A DNA stretch of 13,215 bases, taken from contig CALGIA010000206.1 in the NCBI GenBank assembly GCA_937916005.1, forward strand, positions 1-13,215, in the 5' to 3' direction. This DNA comes from an uncultured Rhodospirillaceae bacterium (GTDB taxonomy: Bacteria; Pseudomonadota; Alphaproteobacteria; MPNO01). This document shows, in pieces, positions 7,693 through 13,215 of this stretch. Within the stretch, counting starts at the first letter, position 1. Each line of letters opens with the position of its first letter. A program made the translations under genes and the position numbers. The notes below the pieces were generated by a model. It was not told where the DNA came from. It was given only the letters and a program-made list of their open reading frames with translations, and made no database searches.

Positions 7693-8282
7693 CAGGCGCG
7701 AAACACCGTCTGGGCGGTGCGGATGGTGAGATAGGCGATGGTGCCGAAACAGCCGACCAGGAACAGCGGGTACAGATAGCCCAGCCACACGATGGGGCCG
7801 ATGAGATAAATTCCGTCTTCCAGTTCGAACAGTCCCCAGCTGGGATAGGTCGGCGGCGGATTTTCGAGGGTGGCTTCCATGCGGAACTGCAGGGCCGCGT
7901 TGATGGTGATCGCGATCCCGGCGACCACCGGCAAAAGAAGGGTCCAGAGCTCCCCGCCGCCGCGCCACAGACCGATCCCCATGCCGATGAACAGGGCCGC
8001 ATAAGCGATCACGCCCACGATCCCGTCAAAGAAATAGCCGAAGCGCGAGGTCTGGCCGGTCAGCCGCGCCAGTTCGCCGTCCATGTGGTCGATAAAGCGG
8101 GAAATCAGGAACACGCCCGCGCCCCAATGGATCGCCGGCCCTTCACCCCAAGCCAGCAGCCCGGCCCCACCCAGGGACAACAGCAGGCTGAAGGCGGTAA
8201 CCTGATTGGGCGTGACCGATGTCTTCGCCAACGGCCGCACAAGGATGCTCGCTAGACGTTGGTCGAGGGGAATCTGGCTCAT
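7692..8282 (-). CDS. CDP-alcohol phosphatidyltransferase-like membrane protein 1, fourth catalytic Asp missing, 196 aa
   Basis: CDP-alcohol phosphatidyltransferases swap CMP of a CDP-linked lipid or alcohol for another alcohol, within the inner membrane. Seen: a short cytoplasmic N-terminus, TPNQVT before the first helix (about 29-44), then the signature D65-x2-D68-G69-x2-A72-R73-x8-G82-x3-D86. The fourth aspartate expected four residues after D86 is Gly90 (codon GGC, one base from Asp). About five or six hydrophobic segments are visible, and near the end LFELEDGIYLIGP (151-163), a motif shared with the paralogue at 9479-10114. The length is typical (180-210). Its ATG overlaps the stop of the 63-residue gene as ATGA, and its stop overlaps the hpnA start, so it is coupled on both sides. 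The missing aspartate, the proposed catalytic base, leaves the reaction uncertain. Confidence 0.87.
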   Translation of the reverse strand: MSQIPLDQRLASILVRPLAKTSVTPNQVTAFSLLLSLGGAGLLAWGEGPAIHWGAGVFLISRFIDHMDGELARLTGQTSRFGYFFDGIVGVIAYAALFIGMGIGLWRGGGELWTLLLPVVAGIAITINAALQFRMEATLENPPPTYPSWGLFELEDGIYLIGPIVWLGYLYPLFLVGCFGTIAYLTIRTAQTVFRA

Positions 8283-8470
8283 GTGACCGCCGGCTTTCTA
8301 TCTGTGGTCATCCAGCCCATCAGCGCGGGCAGCCCGATCATGGTCAGGGCGCTCATGGTCAGGGCGCTCAGTATAACCGCCCCCGGGGTCGGGGTCTGCA
8401 TCAGCGGGGCCGCCCGCGCGGTCGCGGATGCCGGGGCACGGGCGCGCGAAAATGTTTCCGCGAACGCCAT
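8279..8470 (-). CDS. Small single-pass membrane protein, 63 aa, unrecognised
   Basis: I do not recognise a family. The protein has an Ala/Arg-rich basic N-terminus (residues 1-24), one hydrophobic helix at about 31-53 (start GAVILSALTM) and a short polar tail TTDRKPAVT. Support for a real gene is positional: its ATG directly follows the HpnL-like stop (TGAATG) and its TGA overlaps the next start (ATGA), filling exactly the gap between two certain genes in the operon. The helix holds a perfect in-frame duplication, SALTM twice, from a 15-base tandem repeat. The basic N-terminus predicts a cytoplasmic N-terminus with the helix in the inner membrane. It might be a partner or subunit for the neighbouring membrane enzymes; this is inference. 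There is no good ribosome site, so translation would be coupled to the upstream gene. Confidence 0.6.
   Translation of the reverse strand: MAFAETFSRARAPASATARAAPLMQTPTPGAVILSALTMSALTMIGLPALMGWMTTDRKPAVT
8339..8368. repeat. Perfect 15-bp tandem duplication
   Basis: Two adjacent identical 15-base units (CATGGTCAGGGCGCT on the plus strand) lie at 8339-8353 and 8354-8368. On the minus strand they encode Ser-Ala-Leu-Thr-Met twice inside the predicted transmembrane helix of the 63-residue protein. The period is a multiple of three, so the frame is kept. Identity of all 15 bases suggests a recent slippage event. Confidence 0.9.
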
Positions 8471-9454
8471 TCAGCCACGGTCCCGTTTCAAAATGCGATG
8501 GCCTTCCTGAATTTGCCAGACGATCAGCCCGGGAACGCCGAACAGCAATTCCCGCGCCCGGCGGATCAGCGCGAGCGCCAGGCTGATGTCGGGACCGATG
8601 CCGATAAACGAGCCGAGCAAAACAAAACCGGCTTCCTGAACGCCGAGCCCGCCGGGAATGGCGAAGGCGGCGGCGCGAATCGCCTGGATTACGCTTTCCA
8701 CCATGATCGCCTCGATCAACCCGATGGGATGGCCGAGAAAATACATGCCGAGCCATATTTCTCCGGTACCGGCAAGCCATGCCGCGAGCCGCCAGAACAG
8801 CGACCAGGCAACACCGCCGCGCCGCCGGTATAGCGCGGTCAGTTCCCCATCCATCCGCTCGGCCCCGCCGACCAGATCGAGCCAGGCGCGGCCGCGCGCT
8901 ACACCCACCAGCCTGTCGGCGAGATAGCGGAACAGGCCAAAATTCTGCAACACCAGGAAAATTCCGATCAGTGCGCCCACCACCACCAGCCCGACCGAGA
9001 TCGCCGCCACGATGGCATTGCCGAAATTCGCCCCGAGATACAGCAGCGCGCCCACGCCGAGCAGGGAAAACACCACCTGGCTGAGCGCCCCGAAGGTCAG
9101 ATCGGCGGTCACCGATGCCCCGGCGGCGGGACCCGACATGCCGCCGAACATGGCAAGCCGCGTGCGCACCAGGTCACCACTGACCGGGGCCGCGGGAAGC
9201 AGATTGTTCACGGACTCCCCGATCCAGCGAATCCGGAATGCCGACGGTAGGCCCAGACGGTGAGACGGCGACATCATGGTCAACCATGCAAAAGTGTCGC
9301 CCAGCATGGGCACGAAATGGAAGAGGGCGACTACCAGCACGCCCCAGCCGGCCGCGGCGGCGGCGTCCAGCACGCTGGCGATGCCCTGATCCGCGATCAG
9401 GTACCCGAACAGCGCCGTACCCGCGCACAGCAACAGGAAGCTTGCCAGTTTCAT
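8471..9454 (-). CDS. hpnL: HpnL-like integral membrane protein (LPG synthase TM/UPF0104 family), 327 aa
   Basis: This is a polytopic inner-membrane protein of the family that includes the membrane domain of lysylphosphatidylglycerol synthases and the hopanoid-associated protein HpnL. Seen: about eight hydrophobic helices; ESVNNLLPAAPVSGDLVRTR (residues 79-98), with the NxLLP and GDxxR pattern of the family; SVTADLTFGALSQVVFSLLG; and the hallmark AIPGGLGVQEAGFVLLG with LALALIRRARELLFGVPGL near the C-terminus. Family members are proposed to move or flip lipids; no transferase domain is fused here. Start at ATG 9454, 24 bases after the stop of the upstream CDP-alcohol phosphatidyltransferase-like gene, with only a weak GAGA ribosome site. 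Its stop directly abuts the start of the small membrane protein. Its presence with hpnA and lipid transferases points to handling of an unusual membrane lipid; its exact role is inferred. Confidence 0.85.
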   Translation of the reverse strand: MKLASFLLLCAGTALFGYLIADQGIASVLDAAAAAGWGVLVVALFHFVPMLGDTFAWLTMMSPSHRLGLPSAFRIRWIGESVNNLLPAAPVSGDLVRTRLAMFGGMSGPAAGASVTADLTFGALSQVVFSLLGVGALLYLGANFGNAIVAAISVGLVVVGALIGIFLVLQNFGLFRYLADRLVGVARGRAWLDLVGGAERMDGELTALYRRRGGVAWSLFWRLAAWLAGTGEIWLGMYFLGHPIGLIEAIMVESVIQAIRAAAFAIPGGLGVQEAGFVLLGSFIGIGPDISLALALIRRARELLFGVPGLIVWQIQEGHRILKRDRG

Positions 9455-9478
9455 CTAAATCTCATCTCGCTCGCAATG

Positions 9479-10114
9479 TCAGCCGCGCCGGGACAATCGC
9501 CAGGCATCCCACAACACCCAGATCACGAAAATCGGCGTCCCGATGCCGGCGGCCAGAATGAAGCCTTCGAGCCAGCCGAGCCATGCCACCGGCCCCACCA
9601 GATAAAGAATATCCTCGATCTCGAACCCGGCCCGTGGGGTCTGTTCGACCATTTCGGCGCCGTGTTGAATTTCGACCCGCATCCGGACGGAAAAGACAAC
9701 CGTGATCGAGACCGCCGTAATGAGTCCCAGCCATGGGCCCCATTCGCCGGTCAGCGCGCCGCTTGCGCCCAGCCCAATCCCGATGAACCCGGAGCAGTAA
9801 GTTGTCGCGGCGCCGAAATGGTCCAGATAGTGGCCGAAACGCGATGTTTTTCCCGATGACCGGGCGTGGGCGCCGTCCACATGATCCATGAACACGCCGA
9901 ACATGAAGCACAGCCCGCCCCAATTGGCCGAAACCGGGTCGCCGCGCGAAAACAGCCAGCACGACGTCAGCCCGAACAGCATGCCGAACACGGTCAGCAT
10001 GTTCGGCGATATGGGCGCGCGCGCAAAAGGCCGGACCACGAATTCAGCGAGCTGTGCATCATAAGCCAGCGCCGATTTTCCGGGGCCTGCCCCGCCTTGT
10101 GGATTATCACTCAT
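9479..10114 (-). CDS. CDP-alcohol phosphatidyltransferase-like membrane protein 2, fourth catalytic Asp missing, 211 aa
   Basis: This is the first gene of the lipid module and a paralogue of the protein at 7692-8282. Seen: a Gly-rich soluble N-terminus (1-20), ISPNML before the first helix, and the signature D77-x2-D80-G81-x2-A84-R85-x8-G94-x3-D98. The residue four after D98, normally the fourth aspartate, is Ala102 (GCC, one base from an Asp codon). The LDH following G94 recalls the LFDH of eukaryotic choline/ethanolamine phosphotransferases, which keep the last aspartate. Near the C-terminus it shares FEIEDILYLVGP (164-175) with the paralogue. About six hydrophobic segments follow the family pattern. 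The start at 10114 has GGGA about eight to twelve bases upstream. Substrate and activity are unknown; it could be a true transferase with a relocated acidic residue, a non-catalytic partner, or an enzyme of altered chemistry. Confidence 0.86.
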   Translation of the reverse strand: MSDNPQGGAGPGKSALAYDAQLAEFVVRPFARAPISPNMLTVFGMLFGLTSCWLFSRGDPVSANWGGLCFMFGVFMDHVDGAHARSSGKTSRFGHYLDHFGAATTYCSGFIGIGLGASGALTGEWGPWLGLITAVSITVVFSVRMRVEIQHGAEMVEQTPRAGFEIEDILYLVGPVAWLGWLEGFILAAGIGTPIFVIWVLWDAWRLSRRG

Positions 10115-10207
10115 GTAGAATTCCCATCCCGCACAAATCTACGCATTTACGCCGGAAAATGCATCAAGCGAGTTGGTTTCCCGTGCTTAAAATGACTGAA
10201 AAAACGG

Positions 10208-10237
10208 ATTATGGGCGAACTCGCCAATTCATGACAG
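10208..10237 (-). promoter_or_regulatory. Candidate sigma-70 promoter for the lipid module
   Basis: Read on the minus strand, CTGTCA (10237-10232) and CATAAT (10213-10208) are 18 bases apart, matching four and five of six consensus positions. Transcription would start near 10201, leaving a leader of about 87 bases before the ATG at 10114. The spacer between the two boxes contains the dyad at 10214-10225, which would suit an operator. Half-site TTGAT-like sequence occurs further downstream (10160-10166) without a partner. Confidence 0.3.
10214..10225. promoter_or_regulatory. Candidate operator dyad in the divergent spacer
   Basis: GGCGA-AC-TCGCC is a perfect 5-base inverted repeat with a 2-base centre, lying between the divergent lipid module and crp-type gene and inside the spacer of the candidate minus-strand promoter. 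A second, smaller dyad, GACA-GAA-TGTC, lies close by at 10233-10243. Neither matches the classic TGTGA-N6-TCACA or TTGAT-N4-ATCAA boxes. Which protein binds, if any, is unknown. Confidence 0.3.
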
Positions 10238-10267
10238 AATGTCCCACCGGATAAATAAAGGTTCGAT

Positions 10268-10981
10268 ATGAGCAACCAACCGGATCCAGAGCTGGTCAAG
10301 ATTGTTTCGGGACATGTGCTGCTTGGGCAGCTTGAGCCCGACGAGTTGGCGCGTGTGCTGGCCTTTTCCAGAACCGAGCGGTTTTCAGCGGGCCAGGTGA
10401 TTTTCCGCCGTGGAGAGCCGGGCCAAAGCATGATGACCGTGATCAGCGGGCGGATAAAGATCAGCGTGTCGTCCAGCGAGGGCAAGGAAGCCGTTCTCGC
10501 CATCCTGGGCAGAGGCGAAGTGCTGGGCGAAATGTCGCTGTTGGACGGCAAGGAACGCAGCGCCGATGCCACAGCCATGGAAGCCGGCGAAGCGCTGTCA
10601 ATTCATCGCCGTGATTTCATCCCGTTTCTGGAACGCAACCCGGCCATCTGCATCCGGATGCTGGGAATCATGTCGAACCGGCTCAGACGAACCAGCGGGA
10701 TGGTCGAGGACCGGTCTTTCCTAGATCTGCCCGGGCGGCTCGCCAAAACGCTGATCGATCTGGGCAAAGCCGGCGGAACCGAAACGGAAGATGGGCTGCG
10801 CGTCGAAACCCATATGTCGCAACGCAGCTTCGGCGCCATGCTGGGCGCGTCGCGCGAAACAATCAACAAGCAGCTCAAGGCCTGGCAGGATGAAGGACTC
10901 GTCCTGACCGGGCGGGGCTATGTGGTGCTGATCGATCCAAAGCGCCTCGCGCGCAATGTCGGGCTCGATATAGGTATCTAA
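10268..10981 (+). CDS. Crp/Fnr family transcriptional regulator, 237 aa
   Basis: This is a DNA-binding regulator with an N-terminal cyclic-nucleotide-binding beta-barrel (about residues 15-125), a dimerisation helix (about 125-150) and a winged helix-turn-helix (about 180-230). Seen: FSAGQVIFRRGEPGQSM; the phosphate-binding cassette GEMSLLDGKERSADATA with Glu88, Arg97 and Ser98, the residues that contact cAMP in Crp; and the helix-turn-helix MSQRSFGAMLGASRETINKQ with recognition residues R196 and E197 and Lys201 where Crp has Arg. No N-terminal cysteine cluster is present, so it is not an oxygen-sensing Fnr. Ligand is plausibly cAMP or cGMP, by inference. Start 10268 has AAAGG six bases upstream. 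It diverges from the lipid module across a 153-base spacer and may control it, itself, or the MFS gene downstream. Confidence 0.92.
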   Translation: MSNQPDPELVKIVSGHVLLGQLEPDELARVLAFSRTERFSAGQVIFRRGEPGQSMMTVISGRIKISVSSSEGKEAVLAILGRGEVLGEMSLLDGKERSADATAMEAGEALSIHRRDFIPFLERNPAICIRMLGIMSNRLRRTSGMVEDRSFLDLPGRLAKTLIDLGKAGGTETEDGLRVETHMSQRSFGAMLGASRETINKQLKAWQDEGLVLTGRGYVVLIDPKRLARNVGLDIGI

Positions 10982-11025
10982 CAATCCTGGCGCTCAGCGT
11001 CGGCAACGTGCTATCGGTCCGCCCC

Positions 11026-12168
11026 ATGGCTATTCCCATTTCACTGTTTTTTGCCGCCGTTTTTTTGTTTATCGGCGTGCATTTGCCGTTCTGGCCGGTC
11101 TGGCTGACCGCCCAAGGGGTGGCCGCGACTGAAATCGGCATTTTGCTGTCGGTCTCATCCTGGATCAGAGCTTTTGCGCCACCCCTGATCGCCCAGATCG
11201 CCGACCGGACCGGAAAGACGAAACCGCTGATCGTCCTGATGGTCGCGGCCACATTGGCGAGCTTCTTCCTGTTTACCTTTACGGCGGGCTTTTGGCCGTT
11301 GCTGGCGGTCAGCGCATTGGCCGCGCTGACCTTCGGCGCTGTCCTGCCGCTGACGGAAAACCTCGCCATGCGGGCATCCCACGAACATGGGTTCGATTAC
11401 GGCCGGGTCCGGCTCTGGGGATCTTTGACCTTCATTCTCGGCGCGACGTTCGGTGGCCGCCTGCTAATTGGACGCGAAGCCGATTTTATCCTGACCCTGT
11501 TGCTCGGGACGCTTGGTCTCACCCTGATCGCGTCCCTGGCTCTGCCGAATCCACCCGCCGCCCCAAGGACGCAAGGCGCGCGCCGGCCGATTATCCATCT
11601 GTTATCGCGCCCCATATTCATCGTTTTCCTGCTGGCGGTCGGTCTGGCGCAGGCCAGCCACGCGGCCCTGTATGGGTTCGCCACGCTGCATTGGCGCGCC
11701 GCTGGCATCGCCGACGACGTGATCGGCATACTGTGGGCGGAAGGAGTTATCGCGGAAATCGCCCTGTTCGCATTTTCCGGCGCGGTGGCGCGCTGGCTCG
11801 GCCCGATACGCCTGCTGGCGCTCGGTGTCGCAGCCGGGCTGATCCGGTGGGGCGTTCTGGGCCTGACCACGGAGTTGTGGGCGCTGGTTGCGGTGCAGGG
11901 ACTGCATGCGCTGACCTTCGCGGCGACCCATCTGGGGGCCATGCATTTTCTGCTGCGCGCGGTCCCGGCATCCTATTCATCGACCGCCCAGAGCCTCTAT
12001 TCCGGGCTTGCCGCCGGCGCCCTGATGGGCGTTGCCATGATCGCCGCCGGCGCGCTTTTCGGCGCCTATGGCGGGGCGGCTTTCCTGTCCATGGCGGCGC
12101 TGTCGCTGGGCGGCGGAATTGCCGTGATCTTCCTTGCCCGCATGTGGCGCGGTGGCGAAATCATCTGA
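11026..12168 (+). CDS. MFS transporter, HcaT/3-phenylpropionate-permease-like, about 380 aa
   Basis: This is an inner-membrane major facilitator superfamily protein with about twelve hydrophobic segments. Seen: an early amphipathic-helix block HLPFWPVWLTAQGVAATEIG as in HcaT-like permeases; the A-motif region between helices 2 and 3, IAQIADRTGKTKPLI; FDYGRVRLWGSLTFILGATFGG, a hallmark of this subfamily; and a second half starting near ARRPIIHLLSRPIFIVFLLAV. The length (380-386) agrees with the family. HcaT is a putative 3-phenylpropionate permease; the substrate here is unknown. The start is uncertain: ATG 11026 fits the family N-terminus, while in-frame GTG 11008 would add six residues; neither has a good ribosome site. 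It lies 44 bases after the regulator gene, on the same strand, so it may be co-transcribed with it. Confidence 0.87.
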   Translation: MAIPISLFFAAVFLFIGVHLPFWPVWLTAQGVAATEIGILLSVSSWIRAFAPPLIAQIADRTGKTKPLIVLMVAATLASFFLFTFTAGFWPLLAVSALAALTFGAVLPLTENLAMRASHEHGFDYGRVRLWGSLTFILGATFGGRLLIGREADFILTLLLGTLGLTLIASLALPNPPAAPRTQGARRPIIHLLSRPIFIVFLLAVGLAQASHAALYGFATLHWRAAGIADDVIGILWAEGVIAEIALFAFSGAVARWLGPIRLLALGVAAGLIRWGVLGLTTELWALVAVQGLHALTFAATHLGAMHFLLRAVPASYSSTAQSLYSGLAAGALMGVAMIAAGALFGAYGGAAFLSMAALSLGGGIAVIFLARMWRGGEII

Positions 12169-12180
12169 GGACCCGCGCCA

Positions 12181-12209
12181 TTGACGCCACCGGCCCGAAA
12201 GTAAATTAT
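12181..12209 (+). promoter_or_regulatory. Candidate sigma-70 promoter of the molybdenum hydroxylase gene
   Basis: TTGACG (12181-12186, five of six consensus) and AATTAT (12204-12209, four of six) are separated by 17 bases. Transcription would start near 12216, giving a leader of about 20 bases that includes the GGAG ribosome site before the ATG at 12236. This AT-rich patch stands out from the GC-rich surroundings and suggests the gene is expressed separately from the MFS gene ending at 12168. Confidence 0.5.
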
Positions 12210-12235
12210 ACCGTCCAAAGAGTTTGGAGATATCC

Positions 12236-13215
12236 ATGGGCAACAAGGGAATTGGCGCCAGCCTGCCCCGTAAGGAGGACCATCGGTTCCTGCACGGACG
12301 CGGCAATTACGTCGGCGACATGCAGCTCTCAGGGATGAAGGAACTGGCCTTTGTCCGCAGCCCTTACGCCCATGCCCGGATCTCCGCCGTTCACAAGCCG
12401 GCCGGCAAGGAGCATCTGGTCTTTGCGGCCGCCGACCTGATCGGGGTCAAACCCATGCGGGCGCCGTCCAAGCTGCCCGGCTACAAGGCGTCGGATTTTC
12501 CGTCTCTGGCGGGGGACCGAACGCGTTTCGTGGGCGAAACCGTGGTCGCCTGTGTCGGCAACACAAGAGCCGGGGCGGAAGACCTGGCCCAGGAGGTCAT
12601 CGTCGATTACGAGGAACTCACCCCCGTGGTCGATATGCTGGACGCGCGCAAGCCGGGATCGCCCCTGGTGCACGACCAGTGGGGCGATAATATCGCGCTG
12701 GAAACATTCATGGACGGCGACATGACCGAGGCGGCGAAAAACGCCGCGGTCACCATCAAGCGTGAATTCCGCATGTCACGCCAGGCCATGGTGCCCATGG
12801 AAGCGCGCGGACTGATCGCCGAATGGGATCACCGGACGGACCAGTTGATCGTGCACGCGTCGACCCAGGTGCCCCATCTGATCCGCAACGGGCTGGCCGA
12901 GTTCCTGGACCTGGAACAGCGCCAGGTGCGGGTGATCGCGCCCGATGTGGGCGGCGGGTTCGGACTGAAAACCTATGTGGAGCCAGAAGAACTGGTGGCG
13001 TGCTTCCTGGCGCGCAAATTCGGCAAACCCATGAAATGGATCGAGGATCGGCGCGAACATCTGATCGCCGACGCCAATTGCCGCGAACACCACTATCTCA
13101 TCACGGCCTATGCCGCCGCCGACGGCAAAATTCTCGGGTTCGACGCCGAGGTCACCGTCGATGCCGGGGCCTATTCGATCTATCCCTTCACCAATTGCCT
13201 GGAAGCCGCCATGGC
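12236..13215 (+). CDS. Xanthine dehydrogenase/CoxL-family molybdopterin-binding subunit, 3' end cut by window
   Basis: This encodes the first 326 residues of a large (usually 750-800 residue) molybdenum hydroxylase subunit, of the aldehyde oxidase/carbon monoxide dehydrogenase large-chain type. Seen: GASLPRKEDHRFLHGRGNYV at the start; an a/b hammerhead domain (about 20-130) with LAFVRSPYAHARI, FVGETVVACV and VIVDYEELTPVVD; VPMEARGLIAEWD at 186-198; the STQVPHLIR segment; and the molybdopterin-contact motif DVGGGFGLK at 237-245. Such subunits bind molybdopterin cytosine dinucleotide and work with FAD- and 2Fe-2S-binding subunits, which are not in view and may follow on the right. The active-site loop that separates true CO dehydrogenases from other hydroxylases lies beyond the window, so the substrate is open. 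Start 12236 has GGAG about seven bases upstream and its own likely promoter. Confidence 0.93.
   Translation, partial: MGNKGIGASLPRKEDHRFLHGRGNYVGDMQLSGMKELAFVRSPYAHARISAVHKPAGKEHLVFAAADLIGVKPMRAPSKLPGYKASDFPSLAGDRTRFVGETVVACVGNTRAGAEDLAQEVIVDYEELTPVVDMLDARKPGSPLVHDQWGDNIALETFMDGDMTEAAKNAAVTIKREFRMSRQAMVPMEARGLIAEWDHRTDQLIVHASTQVPHLIRNGLAEFLDLEQRQVRVIAPDVGGGFGLKTYVEPEELVACFLARKFGKPMKWIEDRREHLIADANCREHHYLITAYAAADGKILGFDAEVTVDAGAYSIYPFTNCLEAAM

Noticed and set aside
7693..7968. Upstream extension of the hpnA frame
   Set aside because: It overlaps the CDP-alcohol phosphatidyltransferase-like gene in another frame and is Arg/Pro-rich; the Rossmann motif starts right after the coupled ATG at 7692.
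10115..10267. Classic Crp or Fnr box
   Set aside because: No TGTGA-N6-TCACA or TTGAT-N4-ATCAA pair was found; only an isolated TTGAT half-site near 10160-10166 on the minus strand.
11292..12338. Plus-strand open frame (348 codons) spanning the MFS gene and the following spacer
   Set aside because: It is a +1 shadow of the MFS gene, very Arg/Gly-rich, and would overrun the well-supported start and promoter of the molybdenum hydroxylase gene.

Overview
The window is GC-rich, densely packed bacterial DNA with short or overlapping gene junctions. The proteins look alphaproteobacterial: HpnA and HpnL types, a Crp/Fnr regulator, a CoxL-type molybdenum hydroxylase subunit, and an HMG-CoA lyase paired with a class III CoA-transferase. 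The order cannot be fixed from sequence alone (a Rhodospirillales-like lineage is a guess). I found no tRNA, rRNA, CRISPR array, insertion sequence or phage gene. The window holds 13 protein genes, two cut by its edges. No gene-free stretch exceeds 300 bases; the longest are 10115-10267 and 1901-2036, both between divergent genes.

Left block (1-3251): a minus-strand pair encodes an HMG-CoA-lyase-like enzyme and, 5 bases downstream, a luciferase-like flavin monooxygenase that runs off the left edge. A class III CoA-transferase diverges from them on the plus strand. Together they look like a small catabolic module: CoA activation of a carboxylic acid, retro-aldol cleavage of a 3-hydroxy-3-methyl acyl-CoA, and an oxygenase step. 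The substrate is not readable from the sequence.

Middle block (3237-10114, all minus strand): read in the direction of transcription, it starts with a tightly coupled five-gene membrane-lipid module. This comprises a CDP-alcohol phosphatidyltransferase-like protein, an HpnL-like integral membrane protein, a 63-residue single-pass membrane protein, a second CDP-alcohol phosphatidyltransferase-like protein and an HpnA-like NAD(P)-dependent sugar epimerase/reductase. After a 59-base gap come an RlmI-like 23S rRNA methyltransferase, two tandem glutathione S-transferase paralogues and an EamA (DMT) transporter. The last gene overlaps the convergent CoA-transferase by 15 bases.

Right block (10268-13215, plus strand): a Crp/Fnr regulator lies divergently next to the lipid module, followed by an MFS transporter. 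Then, behind its own likely sigma-70 promoter, comes the start of a xanthine dehydrogenase/CoxL-family molybdopterin subunit that is cut by the right edge.

The part most worth attention is the lipid module. It carries two HpnA/HpnL-type 'hopanoid-associated' proteins but none of the hopanoid core genes within view. Both of its CDP-alcohol phosphatidyltransferase paralogues lack the fourth aspartate of the family's catalytic motif, yet share a second acidic motif near the C-terminus. This suggests an uncharacterised lipid head-group or polyprenyl/hopanoid modification pathway, possibly under the adjacent Crp-type regulator.
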